From NCBI GenBank assembly GCA_029907205.1, contig JARYMI010000006.1, positions 1 to 64,000 of the forward strand: a stretch of 64,000 nucleotides of DNA, written 5' to 3'. The stretch is from Clostridiales bacterium (GTDB lineage: Bacteria > Acidobacteriota > Aminicenantia > Aminicenantales > UBA8522). A program made the translations under genes and the position numbers. Position 1 is the first letter of the stretch. Each line of letters starts with the position of its first letter. The notes under the pieces are model-generated. The model made no database searches. It worked only from the letters and a program-made list of their open reading frames with translations, and had not been told where the DNA came from. Below are positions 26,941 to 36,441 of this stretch, piece after piece.

Positions 26941-29034
26941 ATGACAAGAATGAGGTCACTCTGGTTACCCAGCGGCGTGTTTTTCTTTTTCGTTGCCTTT
27001 GCTTCTCGACTGGCGGCGGACGGCATCATCATTCCTCATCCGAGGCCGGGAGAGAATATCCCCCCTCTCACGGTTAAGTATCATCGTGTCTCGGTGGAGG
27101 TCCACGACCAGGTGGCCAGGACATCCATCGACCAGGTCTTTGTCAACAATCATGACCGAGACATCGAAGGGACGTTTATCTTCCCGCTGCCCGAAAACGC
27201 CGCCATTTCCGATTTTGCGCTGTATATCGGAGAGAAAAAAATCGAAGGCGAGATCTTGGACAGCCGGGAAGCCCGCCGGGTTTATGAGGACATTGTTCGC
27301 CGGCTGAAGGACCCCGGTTTGCTCGAATACATCGGCCGCAACACCTTCCGGGCGAGGGTGTATCCGATTCCGGCCCGAGGAGAAAAGAGGGTTCAGCTCT
27401 CTTATGCGGAAATTCTGAAAGAGGAAAGAGGGCTCATCCGTTATGTCTATCCTCTGAACACGGAAAGGTTTTCTTTCCAGCCGATCGAAGAAGTCGCCAT
27501 TTCGGTAGGCATAAACTCAAAAACTCCCGTCACCAACGTCTATTCGCCTTCGCACCGGGTTTCTGTCAGGAAAGAAAGCGAGACCCGAGCCAGGCTTGGG
27601 TTTGAGGAGAAAAACGTCAAGCCGGATAAAGATTTTGTCGTCTATTATTCTGTTTCCTCCGCTGATATCGGCCTGTCCATCCTCAATTACAGCGACAGGG
27701 ACGCCAGTTATTTCATGCTCCTGGCGGCGCCCCGCTATTCCGAGGCTAAAGAAAAGGTCATCAACAAAAACCTCATCCTCGTTCTCGATAGCTCGGGGAG
27801 CATGAGCGGGAAAAAAATCCAGCAAGCCAGAGAAGCTGCTCGGTTCATCATCGACCATCTGGACGAGAGGGATCATTTCTCTATCATCGACTTTGACGAC
27901 GGTGTCAGCCTTTTTGCCGACGAGCTCGTCGCGGCCAGCGCCAAGAACAGAGAAAAAGCACACGAGTTCATCGGGTCCATCGAGGATTCGGGAGGGACAA
28001 ACATCAACGAGGCTCTGCTCAAGGCATTGAGAATAATACCCGGCGGAGAAAGGCCGAACTACATCCTCTTCCTGACCGATGGCCTGCCCACCGTTGGAGT
28101 CACGCAGACAACCGAAATCCTGAAGAACGTGTCGCAGGCCAACACGGCCAAGTCGCGTCTTATCGTTTTCGGCGTCGGCTATGACGTGAACACAGAGCTT
28201 CTGGATAAGTTAAGCGCGGAAAACAGGGGAGCGTCAGTCTATGTCAGCGAGACTGAAGACCTGGAACTCGCTGTCTCAAGCGTCTATGAAAAAATTTCTT
28301 CACCCTTTCTTTCTGACCTGGGGCTGGCCTTCAGCGGCATCGAGATTTACCAGGCTTATCCCCAGACGCTACCCGACCTTTTCAAGGGGTCCCAGCTCAT
28401 CCTGCTCGGGAAGTACCGCGGCAGCGGACCAGCTTCAGTTGTCCTCAAAGGAAAAGTCGGAAAAACGGATAAAACGTTTAGCCTGGAAAACAAGAAGCTC
28501 GTCCAGGATGAAGCATATAATTTCTTGCCCCGCCTTTGGGCAGCTCGGCGCATCGGCTACCTTCTCGACGAGATCAGGTTTCACGGCGAGGAGAAGGAAC
28601 TGGCGGATGAGGTGCGGACCTTAGGGCTGAAATACGGGATCGTCACTCCCTACACCTCATTCCTGGTCACGGAAAAGGAAAGGCTTTCCATTGCCGCTGC
28701 CGCCCCTGAAGCCCAGGAAGCCTTGGCCGCCCGCAAGGTCACGGGCGCTGGCGCAGTAAAGCTCGCCCGGGCCACGCAGACGTTCAAAGATGTCGAACAA
28801 GCTGCCGGGGTTATCTCTGAAAAGATTCGCTACAAAGATGATAAGACGTTCTACTTCAAGGACAATTTCTGGGTGGACAGCGACTACAAGGAAGTCAGCC
28901 CCGTCGTCGAAATCCTGTTCAATTCTGATGCGTATTTCCGCCTGATCACCGACTATCCTGGTCTGGCTAAATACCTCTCCGTGGCCCAGAACGTGATTGT
29001 CGTCTTCGAAGGGAAGGCCTACAAGATTCTTTGA
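26941..29034 (+). CDS. Exported VIT plus VWA domain protein
   Basis: 697 residues with a signal peptide. The VIT (inter-alpha-trypsin inhibitor N-terminal) domain spans about residues 35-165 (VSVEVHDQVARTSIDQVF, GTFIFPLPENAAISDF). The von Willebrand factor A domain begins near residue 277 with an intact MIDAS motif DSSGSMSG, the Thr in SGGTNINEAL and Asp in LFLTDGLPTVG. The C-terminal region has the typical VIT/VWA tail TLGLKYGIVTPYTSFLVTE. Such proteins are envelope-located and thought to bind ligands in a metal-dependent way; the exact role is unknown. Confidence 0.88.
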   Translation: MTRMRSLWLPSGVFFFFVAFASRLAADGIIIPHPRPGENIPPLTVKYHRVSVEVHDQVARTSIDQVFVNNHDRDIEGTFIFPLPENAAISDFALYIGEKKIEGEILDSREARRVYEDIVRRLKDPGLLEYIGRNTFRARVYPIPARGEKRVQLSYAEILKEERGLIRYVYPLNTERFSFQPIEEVAISVGINSKTPVTNVYSPSHRVSVRKESETRARLGFEEKNVKPDKDFVVYYSVSSADIGLSILNYSDRDASYFMLLAAPRYSEAKEKVINKNLILVLDSSGSMSGKKIQQAREAARFIIDHLDERDHFSIIDFDDGVSLFADELVAASAKNREKAHEFIGSIEDSGGTNINEALLKALRIIPGGERPNYILFLTDGLPTVGVTQTTEILKNVSQANTAKSRLIVFGVGYDVNTELLDKLSAENRGASVYVSETEDLELAVSSVYEKISSPFLSDLGLAFSGIEIYQAYPQTLPDLFKGSQLILLGKYRGSGPASVVLKGKVGKTDKTFSLENKKLVQDEAYNFLPRLWAARRIGYLLDEIRFHGEEKELADEVRTLGLKYGIVTPYTSFLVTEKERLSIAAAAPEAQEALAARKVTGAGAVKLARATQTFKDVEQAAGVISEKIRYKDDKTFYFKDNFWVDSDYKEVSPVVEILFNSDAYFRLITDYPGLAKYLSVAQNVIVVFEGKAYKIL

Positions 29035-29087
29035 CAACATTTTTTCGGCTGTGCTATAAATGGAGGCTGGTTCTTGAAGGAAAAGGA

Positions 29088-30008
29088 ATGCCCGAGATCA
29101 CCCTGCTTGTCCTGGCCGCAGGAATCGGCAAGCGCTACGGCGGCCTCAAGCAGGTCGACTCGGTGGGGCCTTCAGGCGAGGCCATCTTAGATTATTCTCT
29201 GTACGATGCCCTGAGGGCCGGGTTCAGCCGGGTTGTCTTCGTCATCAGGAAGGAAATCGAAGAATCTTTTCGGCAGGCTGTCGGGTTGTACTGGGAACGG
29301 CGTCTAAGCACGCAGTATGTTTTTCAGGAAATTGAGGGGAGCTTGCCCGGCCATTTTGCTGTCCCCGCAAGCCGGCACAAACCCTGGGGAACCGGCCACG
29401 CGGTCCTGGTGAGCCGGGACGCCATCGAAACTCCGTTTGCGGTCATCAATGCCGATGATTTCTACGGCCCCAGCGCCTACCGGGATGTCTTTTCTTGGCT
29501 CGAACATCATTCCATCCTGTTAGGGAAGACGGATGAGTACTGTTTTGTCGGCTACCGCCTGGCCAACACGCTCTCTGATTTTGGCAGTGTCTCTCGAGGG
29601 GTCTGCTCTCTGGACGGAACTGGATTCCTGAGTCAGGTCGTGGAGACGATGGGGATCGCAAAGGATGGCCGAGGAGCCAGAGCTTTGGATGAAAGCGGAC
29701 GGTTGATCCCGTTAAGCGGCGATCAAATCGCGTCGATGAACATGTGGGGTTTTACGCCTTCAGTGTACGCTCACCTGACTGAGGGCTTTGCCTCGTTTCT
29801 TCGACGATTCAGCCAGGATACCGAGGCCGAGTTTTTTTTGCCCTCTGCTGTCAATGAGCTTATTAAAACGGGGAAAGCTCGAGTGCGATACATTCCCACT
29901 GAAGAGAAATGGTTTGGCTTGACCTATCCGGGGGACCTTAAGCAAGTCCGGTTGCGCCTCCGGGAGTTCATCGCCGCAGGGGTCTATCCGGATAAAATCA
30001 GGCAGTGA
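29088..30008 (+). CDS. Sugar-1-phosphate nucleotidyltransferase
   Basis: 306 residues from ATG 29088. The nucleotide-binding start is LLVLAAGIGKRYGGLKQVD, followed by GTGHAVLVSRDAI and the metal-binding Asp pair in VINADDFYGPSAY. It belongs to the NTP_transferase superfamily that joins sugar-1-phosphate to a nucleotide. Its TGA overlaps the GTG start of the NahK-like kinase, so the two are coupled. Given the kinase and the neighbouring GH20, the product is probably UDP-N-acetylhexosamine; the nucleotide and sugar are inferred. Confidence 0.82.
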   Translation: MPEITLLVLAAGIGKRYGGLKQVDSVGPSGEAILDYSLYDALRAGFSRVVFVIRKEIEESFRQAVGLYWERRLSTQYVFQEIEGSLPGHFAVPASRHKPWGTGHAVLVSRDAIETPFAVINADDFYGPSAYRDVFSWLEHHSILLGKTDEYCFVGYRLANTLSDFGSVSRGVCSLDGTGFLSQVVETMGIAKDGRGARALDESGRLIPLSGDQIASMNMWGFTPSVYAHLTEGFASFLRRFSQDTEAEFFLPSAVNELIKTGKARVRYIPTEEKWFGLTYPGDLKQVRLRLREFIAAGVYPDKIRQ

Positions 30009-31129
30009 GCGAAGAGATTTTGAGCGGCTGTGACCCCGGAAAGATATTCTCCCAGTTTGAAATCGACGCGGAGTTTATCTCGCACGAGCACCTGAAAGTC
30101 GGGCATATCAACGACACGTTTCTCGTCGAAGCCCAGAGCTACCGGGGAAGAGACCGCTTCATTTTTCAGAGAATTAACCGGTTTGTCTTTCGTCAACCCG
30201 AGAAGCTGATGGCCAACTTCGAAAAAATCACCCGGCATATCCGGAGCAAGTTAGAGAAAATGCCGGGGCGGAACCCGGAACGCGAGACGCTCAACCTCGT
30301 CGGTACCAAATCCGGCCGGTCCTTTCATCTGACAGACGAGGGCGATTATTGGCGCGCTTACCGATTTGTGGGCGACTGCCACATCGTCAACGTCGCCGCC
30401 AGGCCAGAGCAGGCTTTTGAGGCTGGCCGGGCGTTTGGCTGCTTCCAGAGACTCCTGGCCGACCTTCCGGCGATATCACTTCACGAGACTATTCCGTTTT
30501 TCCACCACACGCCGCGGCGATTGGCAAGGTTGAAGGAAGCTTTGGCCAAAGATCCATGTGGCCGGGCGGACGAGGCCAAGGAGGCCGTTTCTTTCGCCCT
30601 CGAGCGCGAAGAGATAGCGCCGGTGGTGACCGGTGCCTTGGACAGGGGCATCATTCCTCTTCGGATCGCCCATAATGACACAAAAATCAACAACATCCTT
30701 TTTGATAACCAAACAGAGAAGGCGGTCTGCATCATCGACCTGGACACGACCATGCCCGGCTCAGCCCTTTATGATTTCGGCGACATGGTCAGGACAACGA
30801 CGAGCCTGACGGCTGAGGATGAAGAGGACGTGTCCAAAGTGGAGCTCGAGATGGATATGTTCCGGGCTCTGGCCGAAGGCTACCTCGAGGAAACTCGCGA
30901 TTTTCTGACGGACAGGGAAGCGGACCTCCTTGTCTTTTCTGGCCAGCTGCTCACCTACACGATCGGCCTTCGATTTCTGACCGACTATCTTGAGGGAGAC
31001 GTTTATTTCAGGACTAACAGGAGCGGTCAAAACTTGGACAGGGCGAGAACACAGTTCGCTTTGATCAAGTCGATGGAGAAAAAAGAAAGGGAGATGGAGG
31101 CGTGCATCCGCTCCCTGCGACGGTCCTGA
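30005..31129 (+). CDS. N-acetylhexosamine 1-kinase-like phosphotransferase (NahK-like)
   Basis: 374 residues, GTG start. APH-fold kinase. The segment HNDTKINNILFD (catalytic loop), IIDLDTTMPGSALYDFGDMVR (metal-binding Asp loop) and AEDEEDVSKVELE closely resemble bifidobacterial NahK, which phosphorylates GlcNAc and GalNAc at C1. The N-terminus has GHINDTFLVE and FIFQRIN. Cell-wall recycling AmgK is a more distant alternative. The gene overlaps the nucleotidyltransferase and is convergent with GH20 (1-bp gap). Substrate assignment rests on family similarity and context. Confidence 0.8.
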   Translation: MSEEILSGCDPGKIFSQFEIDAEFISHEHLKVGHINDTFLVEAQSYRGRDRFIFQRINRFVFRQPEKLMANFEKITRHIRSKLEKMPGRNPERETLNLVGTKSGRSFHLTDEGDYWRAYRFVGDCHIVNVAARPEQAFEAGRAFGCFQRLLADLPAISLHETIPFFHHTPRRLARLKEALAKDPCGRADEAKEAVSFALEREEIAPVVTGALDRGIIPLRIAHNDTKINNILFDNQTEKAVCIIDLDTTMPGSALYDFGDMVRTTTSLTAEDEEDVSKVELEMDMFRALAEGYLEETRDFLTDREADLLVFSGQLLTYTIGLRFLTDYLEGDVYFRTNRSGQNLDRARTQFALIKSMEKKEREMEACIRSLRRS

Positions 31130-31130
31130 C

Positions 31131-33419
31131 TTATTTTACAAAGAGCCAGTGGGGAGGCAGAGGCTGTCTCTCCATGCCCGGGCCTTCGCAGAGCACCAAG
31201 AGCTCGCGGCTGCCTGTTTTCTGGAAATAAGAGACCGAAAGAGGATACTTTCCAGCCTCAAGGGCAATTTTGCCGCTGAGCTCTCTGATGCCGAAGAGTC
31301 CGTCGTTCCGGACAACTTCTTTGTCGCCGACCGAGACGGAGGCGCCATCATTGGCGATGAGGGTGAAAGTGTACTCATCGGTTGTCGGGATGTTGATGAA
31401 CCCCTTGAACCAGACGGCGAAATTGTCCGGTTTTGGCCCTGCTGGCTCGAGGGTCAGGTCATAGACCCGGCCCGTTTTAACGGGCATCAGCTTCCCCAAA
31501 TCGGGCAGCCGGAACCAGCTTCCCTCATAATAAGCATATTCCAGCCCGTTCTCCTCTTGATTGACCAGGCTGATGAAGGTGTTGATCGTGCGGCTGGCCC
31601 GACCTCCAGGAAGGAACGTTCGAGCTTTCAGGATGGAACTTTTACTTATTTCAAGCGGCTGGTTATAGAGGGGAGATTCAGGCGTCGGATCTGGGCCGTC
31701 CAGAGTGTACCGGACTATGGCACCCGGGTAAGGCGGGTCAATTTTAATCACAACAGGCATAAAAGCGACTTTCTGACCGCCGACGCCAGCGGGCGGCGGA
31801 AGCCTGAAATTGGTCTCCATGGCTGCGAGCCGGTCGTAGTGAGGGATGATCCGTTGGGAAAAGTCTTGGAAGTTGCGGGTTTCTTTCTTTGTCCAGACGA
31901 CCTCGCTCAGAGCCAAAAGCCGAGGCAAAAGCATGTATTCCACTTGCTGGAAACTGGGCATGTATTCTGTCCAGACATTGGCCTGGGCGCCGAGGACGTG
32001 GCGAGCTTCTGCCGCGGTGAGCTCGGCAGGGACGGGCTCATAGGAATAGACCTTATCTATAGGAGTGAACCCGCCGATGGCCCTGGGCTCATCGTGCTCT
32101 CCCTGGTAGAAGTCAAAATAGCAGTGAGAGTAAGGCGACATGACGACGTCGTGTCCCGACTTGGCAGCTTCGATTCCTCCAGCGACGCCTCGCCATGACA
32201 TAACTGTCGCGTTGGGAGCGAGCCCGCCTTCTAAGATCTCATCCCAGCCGATGAGCCTTTTCCCGTTGGCGTTGAGGAACTTCTCGACCCGGTGGATGAA
32301 ATAGCTCTGAAGCGCCTCTTCGCCGGGCAGGCCCTCGGCCTTGATCCTTGCTTGGCATTTGACGCAGTTTTGCCAGCGAAGCTTGGGGACCTCGTCCCCG
32401 CCGATGTGGATGAACTCGCCGGGGAAAAGCTCGATCACTTCAGTCAGCACATCTTCCAAAAATTCGAAGGTTTTTTCGTTGCCCGCGCAGTAGACATCGT
32501 AGATGACTCCCCACTCGGTCCCGACTTTGAACGGCCCGCCGGAGCAGGAGAGCTCAGGGTAGGCGGCCAGCGCAGCCTGGCTGTGTCCGGGCATTTCGAT
32601 TTCCGGGACTATGGTGATGAACCGCTTCCTGGCGTGATCGACAATTTCCCGGACCTCCTCCTGGGTGTAGAACCCGCCGTGAGGCTGGCCGTCATCCATC
32701 GTCTCCCGGCGCCAGGCGCCTATCTCGGTCAATTTAGGATATTTCTTGATCTCAATCCGCCAGCCCTGGTCTTCGGTGAGGTGCCAGTGGAAGGTGTTTA
32801 TCTTGTATTTAGCCAAGACATCGAGGTACTTTTTCACGCATTCCGGGGGAAAGAAATGGCGGCAGACGTCTAAGTGGACGCCGCGCCAGCGAAATCGCGG
32901 CTTATCCTCAACCCTGACGCACGGCACCCGCCAGTGAATCCCGCTTGCCGGCTCAGCGCTTTCGATGGCTGCGGGCAGGAGCTGGTAGAAGGACTGGACT
33001 CCGTAGAATACGCCGGCCGGCGCCGGGGCCTCGATCGTGACTTGGTTTTTAGTTACAGAGAGAAGGTAACCTTCCTGACCGAGCCGGGACAGGCTGCCTG
33101 TCGTCCTGAGCCAGATGGCGTTCTTTGTTTTCTTCTCGGCCGCTTCTCCAAGCTCTACCGAAAAGCCCGTCGCTCCTCTGATCCTGGCGGCGAGTTCCTC
33201 GGCCACGGCAAGCACCGCCCCGTCTTTTGAATCGACGACAATTATTGTGTGGGGGCCGAGCTCGAAAACTCCGGGGCGCCGTTCCAATTTTTCTGGCTTT
33301 GGGATGATAGGCACAACGGGCTCGCTTCCGGTTTTTTGACCAAAGACAGGAGCGTGAAGCACAAAAAGGAAGGCGAGAAGAAAAATAGCCGCGCCAAAGG
33401 ATTTAGGACTTAAACGCAT
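31131..33419 (-). CDS. Secreted GH20 beta-N-acetylhexosaminidase with PA14 domain
   Basis: 762 residues with a signal peptide (AAIFLLAFLFVLHAPVFG). Domain order: GH20b N-terminal domain (about 35-160), GH20 catalytic barrel (about 165-515) with RWRGVHLDVCRHF, HWHLTEDQGWR, VPEIEMPGHSQAAL and the catalytic Asp-Glu pair in HIGGDEVPKL near residue 338, a chitobiase-like C-terminal segment, and a PA14-like carbohydrate-binding domain at the end (FKGFINIPTTDEYTF, NDGASVSVGDKEV). It releases terminal GlcNAc/GalNAc from glycans outside the cell, feeding the adjacent kinase and nucleotidyltransferase. Confidence 0.92.
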   Translation of the reverse strand: MRLSPKSFGAAIFLLAFLFVLHAPVFGQKTGSEPVVPIIPKPEKLERRPGVFELGPHTIIVVDSKDGAVLAVAEELAARIRGATGFSVELGEAAEKKTKNAIWLRTTGSLSRLGQEGYLLSVTKNQVTIEAPAPAGVFYGVQSFYQLLPAAIESAEPASGIHWRVPCVRVEDKPRFRWRGVHLDVCRHFFPPECVKKYLDVLAKYKINTFHWHLTEDQGWRIEIKKYPKLTEIGAWRRETMDDGQPHGGFYTQEEVREIVDHARKRFITIVPEIEMPGHSQAALAAYPELSCSGGPFKVGTEWGVIYDVYCAGNEKTFEFLEDVLTEVIELFPGEFIHIGGDEVPKLRWQNCVKCQARIKAEGLPGEEALQSYFIHRVEKFLNANGKRLIGWDEILEGGLAPNATVMSWRGVAGGIEAAKSGHDVVMSPYSHCYFDFYQGEHDEPRAIGGFTPIDKVYSYEPVPAELTAAEARHVLGAQANVWTEYMPSFQQVEYMLLPRLLALSEVVWTKKETRNFQDFSQRIIPHYDRLAAMETNFRLPPPAGVGGQKVAFMPVVIKIDPPYPGAIVRYTLDGPDPTPESPLYNQPLEISKSSILKARTFLPGGRASRTINTFISLVNQEENGLEYAYYEGSWFRLPDLGKLMPVKTGRVYDLTLEPAGPKPDNFAVWFKGFINIPTTDEYTFTLIANDGASVSVGDKEVVRNDGLFGIRELSGKIALEAGKYPLSVSYFQKTGSRELLVLCEGPGMERQPLPPHWLFVK

Positions 33420-33476
33420 TTCTTGACCTCCTCTTTCTCCTCTTATGTCATCTCGCCTCCCATTGTCAATATATTC

Positions 33477-33613
33477 CCCAAGATTGATGGGAACTTCTTT
33501 TGCAGCGAAAGAGCTTGCGTTTCTGCGGAATCAGCGCGAAAAGCCGACACTCGATGGGTAGCGTAGTTTGGTGGCCCCCGCCGCCCCGAGCGTTTGATGC
33601 TATCAATTTCGGG
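33477..33613. repeat. Diverged, shortened copy of the MITE-like element
   Basis: This 137-bp stretch starts CCCAAGATTGAT and ends ATCAATTTCGGG, an imperfect inverted repeat, and aligns with the left part of 11222-11533 (for example GCGAAAG, then CGATGGGT and GTTTGGTGGC). Most of the right half is missing. It lies between GH20 and the aminotransferase. Confidence 0.65.
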
Positions 33614-33677
33614 ATATTCCTCTTGATTTGCGCCGGACAATTGATAAAAATGGGATGACCACATGTGAGGAGAGAAC

Positions 33678-34823
33678 ATGGAAAGAGAAAAACTGCTGCT
33701 CATCCCGGGACCGAGTCCGGTTCATCCAAGAATCATCAACAGCCTGGCATTGCCGACGGTTTCCCATGTCGGGCCGGAGATGGTCAGGGAATTGACCGGC
33801 GCGCTGGAGAACCTGAAAAAGATCGTTTTCTGCGACAAGGGGGAGGCGTTTATCATTGCGGGCGCCGGGACTCTGGCCATGGAAATGGCCCTGCTCAATA
33901 CTGTCGCCAGCGGGGAGAAAGTCCTCGTCCTTTCTCAGGGGTATTTCGGGAACCGGATGTCGGAGATCTGCCGGACCTTTGGCCTTGACCATGAGATTAT
34001 CGAAAGCCAATGGGGAAGGGCGGTGTTGCCCGAAGAGCTGGAAGAGAAAATCAAAGGAGGCGGCTTCCGCGTGGTCGTGGCCACGCACGTGGACACCGCC
34101 ACCGGCAGCTGTGCTCCGGTCCGGGACTATGCTGAAGTCCTGCGCGGCCGCGGCCTCCTCTTCATCCTCGACGGCGTGTGCGCCACAGCCGGAATCGAGG
34201 AGAGGATGGATGACTGGGGGATTGACATCATCCTCACGGCTGCCCAGAAGTGTTTTGGCGCGCCGCCCGGACTGGCTGTGCTGGTCTTTTCCGAGCGAGC
34301 TCTGGAAAAACGGAAGAAGATTCCCGCCATACCCGCCTATTATTCCGACCTTCTCCGCTGGCTTCCCATCATGAAGGACCCGGCTAAGTATTTTTCCACT
34401 CCCTGCGTCAACGAAATCAGAGCCTTCTATGAGAGCACTCTGATCGTCCTGGAAGAAGGCCTGGAGAATAGGTTCCTTCGGCACGGCCGGTATGCCCGAG
34501 CCATAAGAGCCGGGTTGAAGAAGCTTGGGTTCAGTTTTTTCACCGAGGAGCCGTTTCAGGCAGACACCCTTTCGGTTGTCAATTATCCCCCGGGAATTGA
34601 GGACAAGCTTTTCCGGAGCCAGTACTATGAACGCGGCGTTGTCGTGGCCGGGGGCCTGGGTGAGACAGCGGGAAAAGTCTTCCGGATGGGCCATATGGGA
34701 AACCTGTCAGCTCCGCAAGTTTATTTTGCCCTTGAGGCCCTGGAAAAAACCTTGGACTCGCTTGGCTACAGGTTTGAGCGGAGTTCGAGCCGGGAGGCGG
34801 CTAAGTCAATCCTGGGCGAATGA
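33678..34823 (+). CDS. Alanine-glyoxylate/serine-pyruvate aminotransferase family protein
   Basis: 381 residues of class V aminotransferase fold. Family start LLLIPGPSPVHPRI, then GAGTLAMEMAL, HVDTATGSCAPV, FILDGVCATAG and the PLP Lys in TAAQKCFGAPPG (about K191). FRMGHMGN near the end is also typical. Substrates may be alanine, serine or glyoxylate, or phosphonate-related; not resolvable here. The DUF362 gene follows 15 bp later. Confidence 0.87.
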   Translation: MEREKLLLIPGPSPVHPRIINSLALPTVSHVGPEMVRELTGALENLKKIVFCDKGEAFIIAGAGTLAMEMALLNTVASGEKVLVLSQGYFGNRMSEICRTFGLDHEIIESQWGRAVLPEELEEKIKGGGFRVVVATHVDTATGSCAPVRDYAEVLRGRGLLFILDGVCATAGIEERMDDWGIDIILTAAQKCFGAPPGLAVLVFSERALEKRKKIPAIPAYYSDLLRWLPIMKDPAKYFSTPCVNEIRAFYESTLIVLEEGLENRFLRHGRYARAIRAGLKKLGFSFFTEEPFQADTLSVVNYPPGIEDKLFRSQYYERGVVVAGGLGETAGKVFRMGHMGNLSAPQVYFALEALEKTLDSLGYRFERSSSREAAKSILGE

Positions 34824-34838
34824 ACGCTCGTGGTTGCC

Positions 34839-35909
34839 ATGAAAAGCAAGGTCTATTTCATCCAAGCCAACCGACGGGAAGGCGACAAGCTTGTGGCGGA
34901 AAAGGCGGAAAGAGCTTTTCTGGCTCTGGGCCTTCATTCCCGAATTGAAAAGGACGCCTTTGTCGCCCTGAAAATCCACTTCGGGGAGAAGGGAAACACG
35001 GGTTTTATCAAACCGGAGTGGCTGAAAGGGATTATCCGGCAGTTGCAGGGACGGACCGACAGGGCCTTCTTTACGGACACGAACACCCTTTATGTGGGCA
35101 TGCGGTCGAACGCCGTTGATTATACCCAACTTGCGGCAAGACATGGGTTTTCTCTTGAAAAGACGGGCTTGCCCGTGATCATTGCTGACGGCCTTGTCGG
35201 TGAAAACGACGAAGAGGTTAAGATTGGCCTCAAGAGGGTCAACGCAGGCAAGATTGCGGCCGCAATCGCCCGTGCTGACTTTTTAATCTGTCTGAACCAT
35301 GTGACAGGGCACGTCCAGACAGGGCTGGGCGCGGCCATCAAGAACATGGGCATGGGCTGCGCCTCGCGCGCCGGCAAGCTGGAGCAGCATTCAGAGGTTC
35401 AGCCGCGGATCAACCCCAAGGCCTGTAAGAATTGCAGCATTTGCCTGGATTATTGCCCTGCCGGGGCCATTATCCAGAAGGAAGGAAGCGCCCATATCAT
35501 CCAAGACAAGTGCATCGGCTGCGGCGAGTGCCTGGTCGTCTGCAAGACCGGCGCCGTGAGGATGCGCTGGGACGAAGATTCGGCCCGTATCCAGGAAAAG
35601 ATGGTCGAATACGCCTATGCCGTCTGGGACAAGTTCAGGGAGAAGGCCGGGTTTGTCAACTTCCTGCTCAAAATCACCAAGGACTGCGACTGCATGGCCA
35701 AGGATCAGCCGGAGATGGTCGGAGACATCGGGATATTAGCTTCGACTGACCCTGTGGCTCTGGATAAGGCGTCAGCCGACCTAATCATAGAGAGGAGCCG
35801 GAAGGACGTTTTCCGCAAGAGCTACGACATCGACTGGTCCGTCCAGCTCCGCCACGGCGCAAGGATAGGCCTCGGGTCGCTTGATTATGAGCTTATCGAA
35901 TCGAGCTGA
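34839..35909 (+). CDS. DUF362 protein with two [4Fe-4S] ferredoxin motifs
   Basis: About 356 residues from ATG 34839 (GTG 34830 is an alternative). The DUF362 body has HFGEKGNTGFI, TDTNTLYVGMRSNAVDY and NHVTGHVQTGLGAAIKNMGMG. A bacterial ferredoxin pair follows near residues 196-235: CKNCSICLDYCPAG and CIGCGECLVVCKTGAV. Then TKDCDCMAKDQPEMVGDIGI and DPVALDKASADLI complete the family pattern. Probably an electron-transfer protein; the partner is unknown. Confidence 0.9.
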   Translation: MKSKVYFIQANRREGDKLVAEKAERAFLALGLHSRIEKDAFVALKIHFGEKGNTGFIKPEWLKGIIRQLQGRTDRAFFTDTNTLYVGMRSNAVDYTQLAARHGFSLEKTGLPVIIADGLVGENDEEVKIGLKRVNAGKIAAAIARADFLICLNHVTGHVQTGLGAAIKNMGMGCASRAGKLEQHSEVQPRINPKACKNCSICLDYCPAGAIIQKEGSAHIIQDKCIGCGECLVVCKTGAVRMRWDEDSARIQEKMVEYAYAVWDKFREKAGFVNFLLKITKDCDCMAKDQPEMVGDIGILASTDPVALDKASADLIIERSRKDVFRKSYDIDWSVQLRHGARIGLGSLDYELIESS

Positions 35910-35957
35910 ACTCCTCCGTCGGGCTTTCCGACACAAATAACAGGCGTGCCGCGAAAA

Positions 35958-36356
35958 TCAATCCCCGCAGGAGAGGTAGCCGGTGCACAGCCCTCCGGTC
36001 TGGCCGCTTCTATTTCCGCAGCCGCAGTCGTCTCTTCCTGCGGATGATTCCGGCACTGATGTGCAATATACTGTTATTCCACACATTCCGCTGCAGCAGT
36101 CCGGGCACTCGCAGTTTCCTTTCGTCTGAACTCCTTCTACGCGAGGGACAATGGCCAGGACCTTCATGATTTTTCCCCGACAGGTGACATACTTTGTGCC
36201 GGGCGGAACGTAGACGATGCCGTTGCTGCAGACCTCGATGAGCTTCGCGGATTCGCCGGCCTGCGCAGGCGCGCTTTCTCCATTCCCGGCCGGAAAAGCA
36301 GCAGCCAGGAAGGAGATAAAAAGGGCAGCGACGAGGCATTTCGAGACTTTTCTCAT
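35958..36356 (-). CDS. Secreted small Cys-rich protein
   Basis: 132 residues, start preceded by AGGAGG with 5-base spacing. A signal peptide (CLVAALFISFLAAAFPAG) is followed by a mature region with 12 Cys, including CECPDCCSGMCGITVYC and DDCGCGNR. No family recognised. A second frame over the same bases (36010-36360) also encodes an open peptide but lacks a signal and RBS. It is divergent from the sigma factor gene across a 126-bp spacer, which suggests co-regulation. The Cys pattern suggests disulfide stabilisation or metal binding. Confidence 0.7.
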   Translation of the reverse strand: MRKVSKCLVAALFISFLAAAFPAGNGESAPAQAGESAKLIEVCSNGIVYVPPGTKYVTCRGKIMKVLAIVPRVEGVQTKGNCECPDCCSGMCGITVYCTSVPESSAGRDDCGCGNRSGQTGGLCTGYLSCGD

Positions 36357-36441
36357 GCAATCCTCCTAAGCGTGGAAATTAAAAAACCTTCGTTTATAAA
36401 GACGAAACGCAAGTTCAATTTTTCTCATGGCCTTGCAAAAA

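Noticed and set aside
36010-36360. Alternative frame over the Cys-rich gene
   Set aside because: Needs a TTG start, lacks a signal peptide and proper RBS spacing; the other frame is better.
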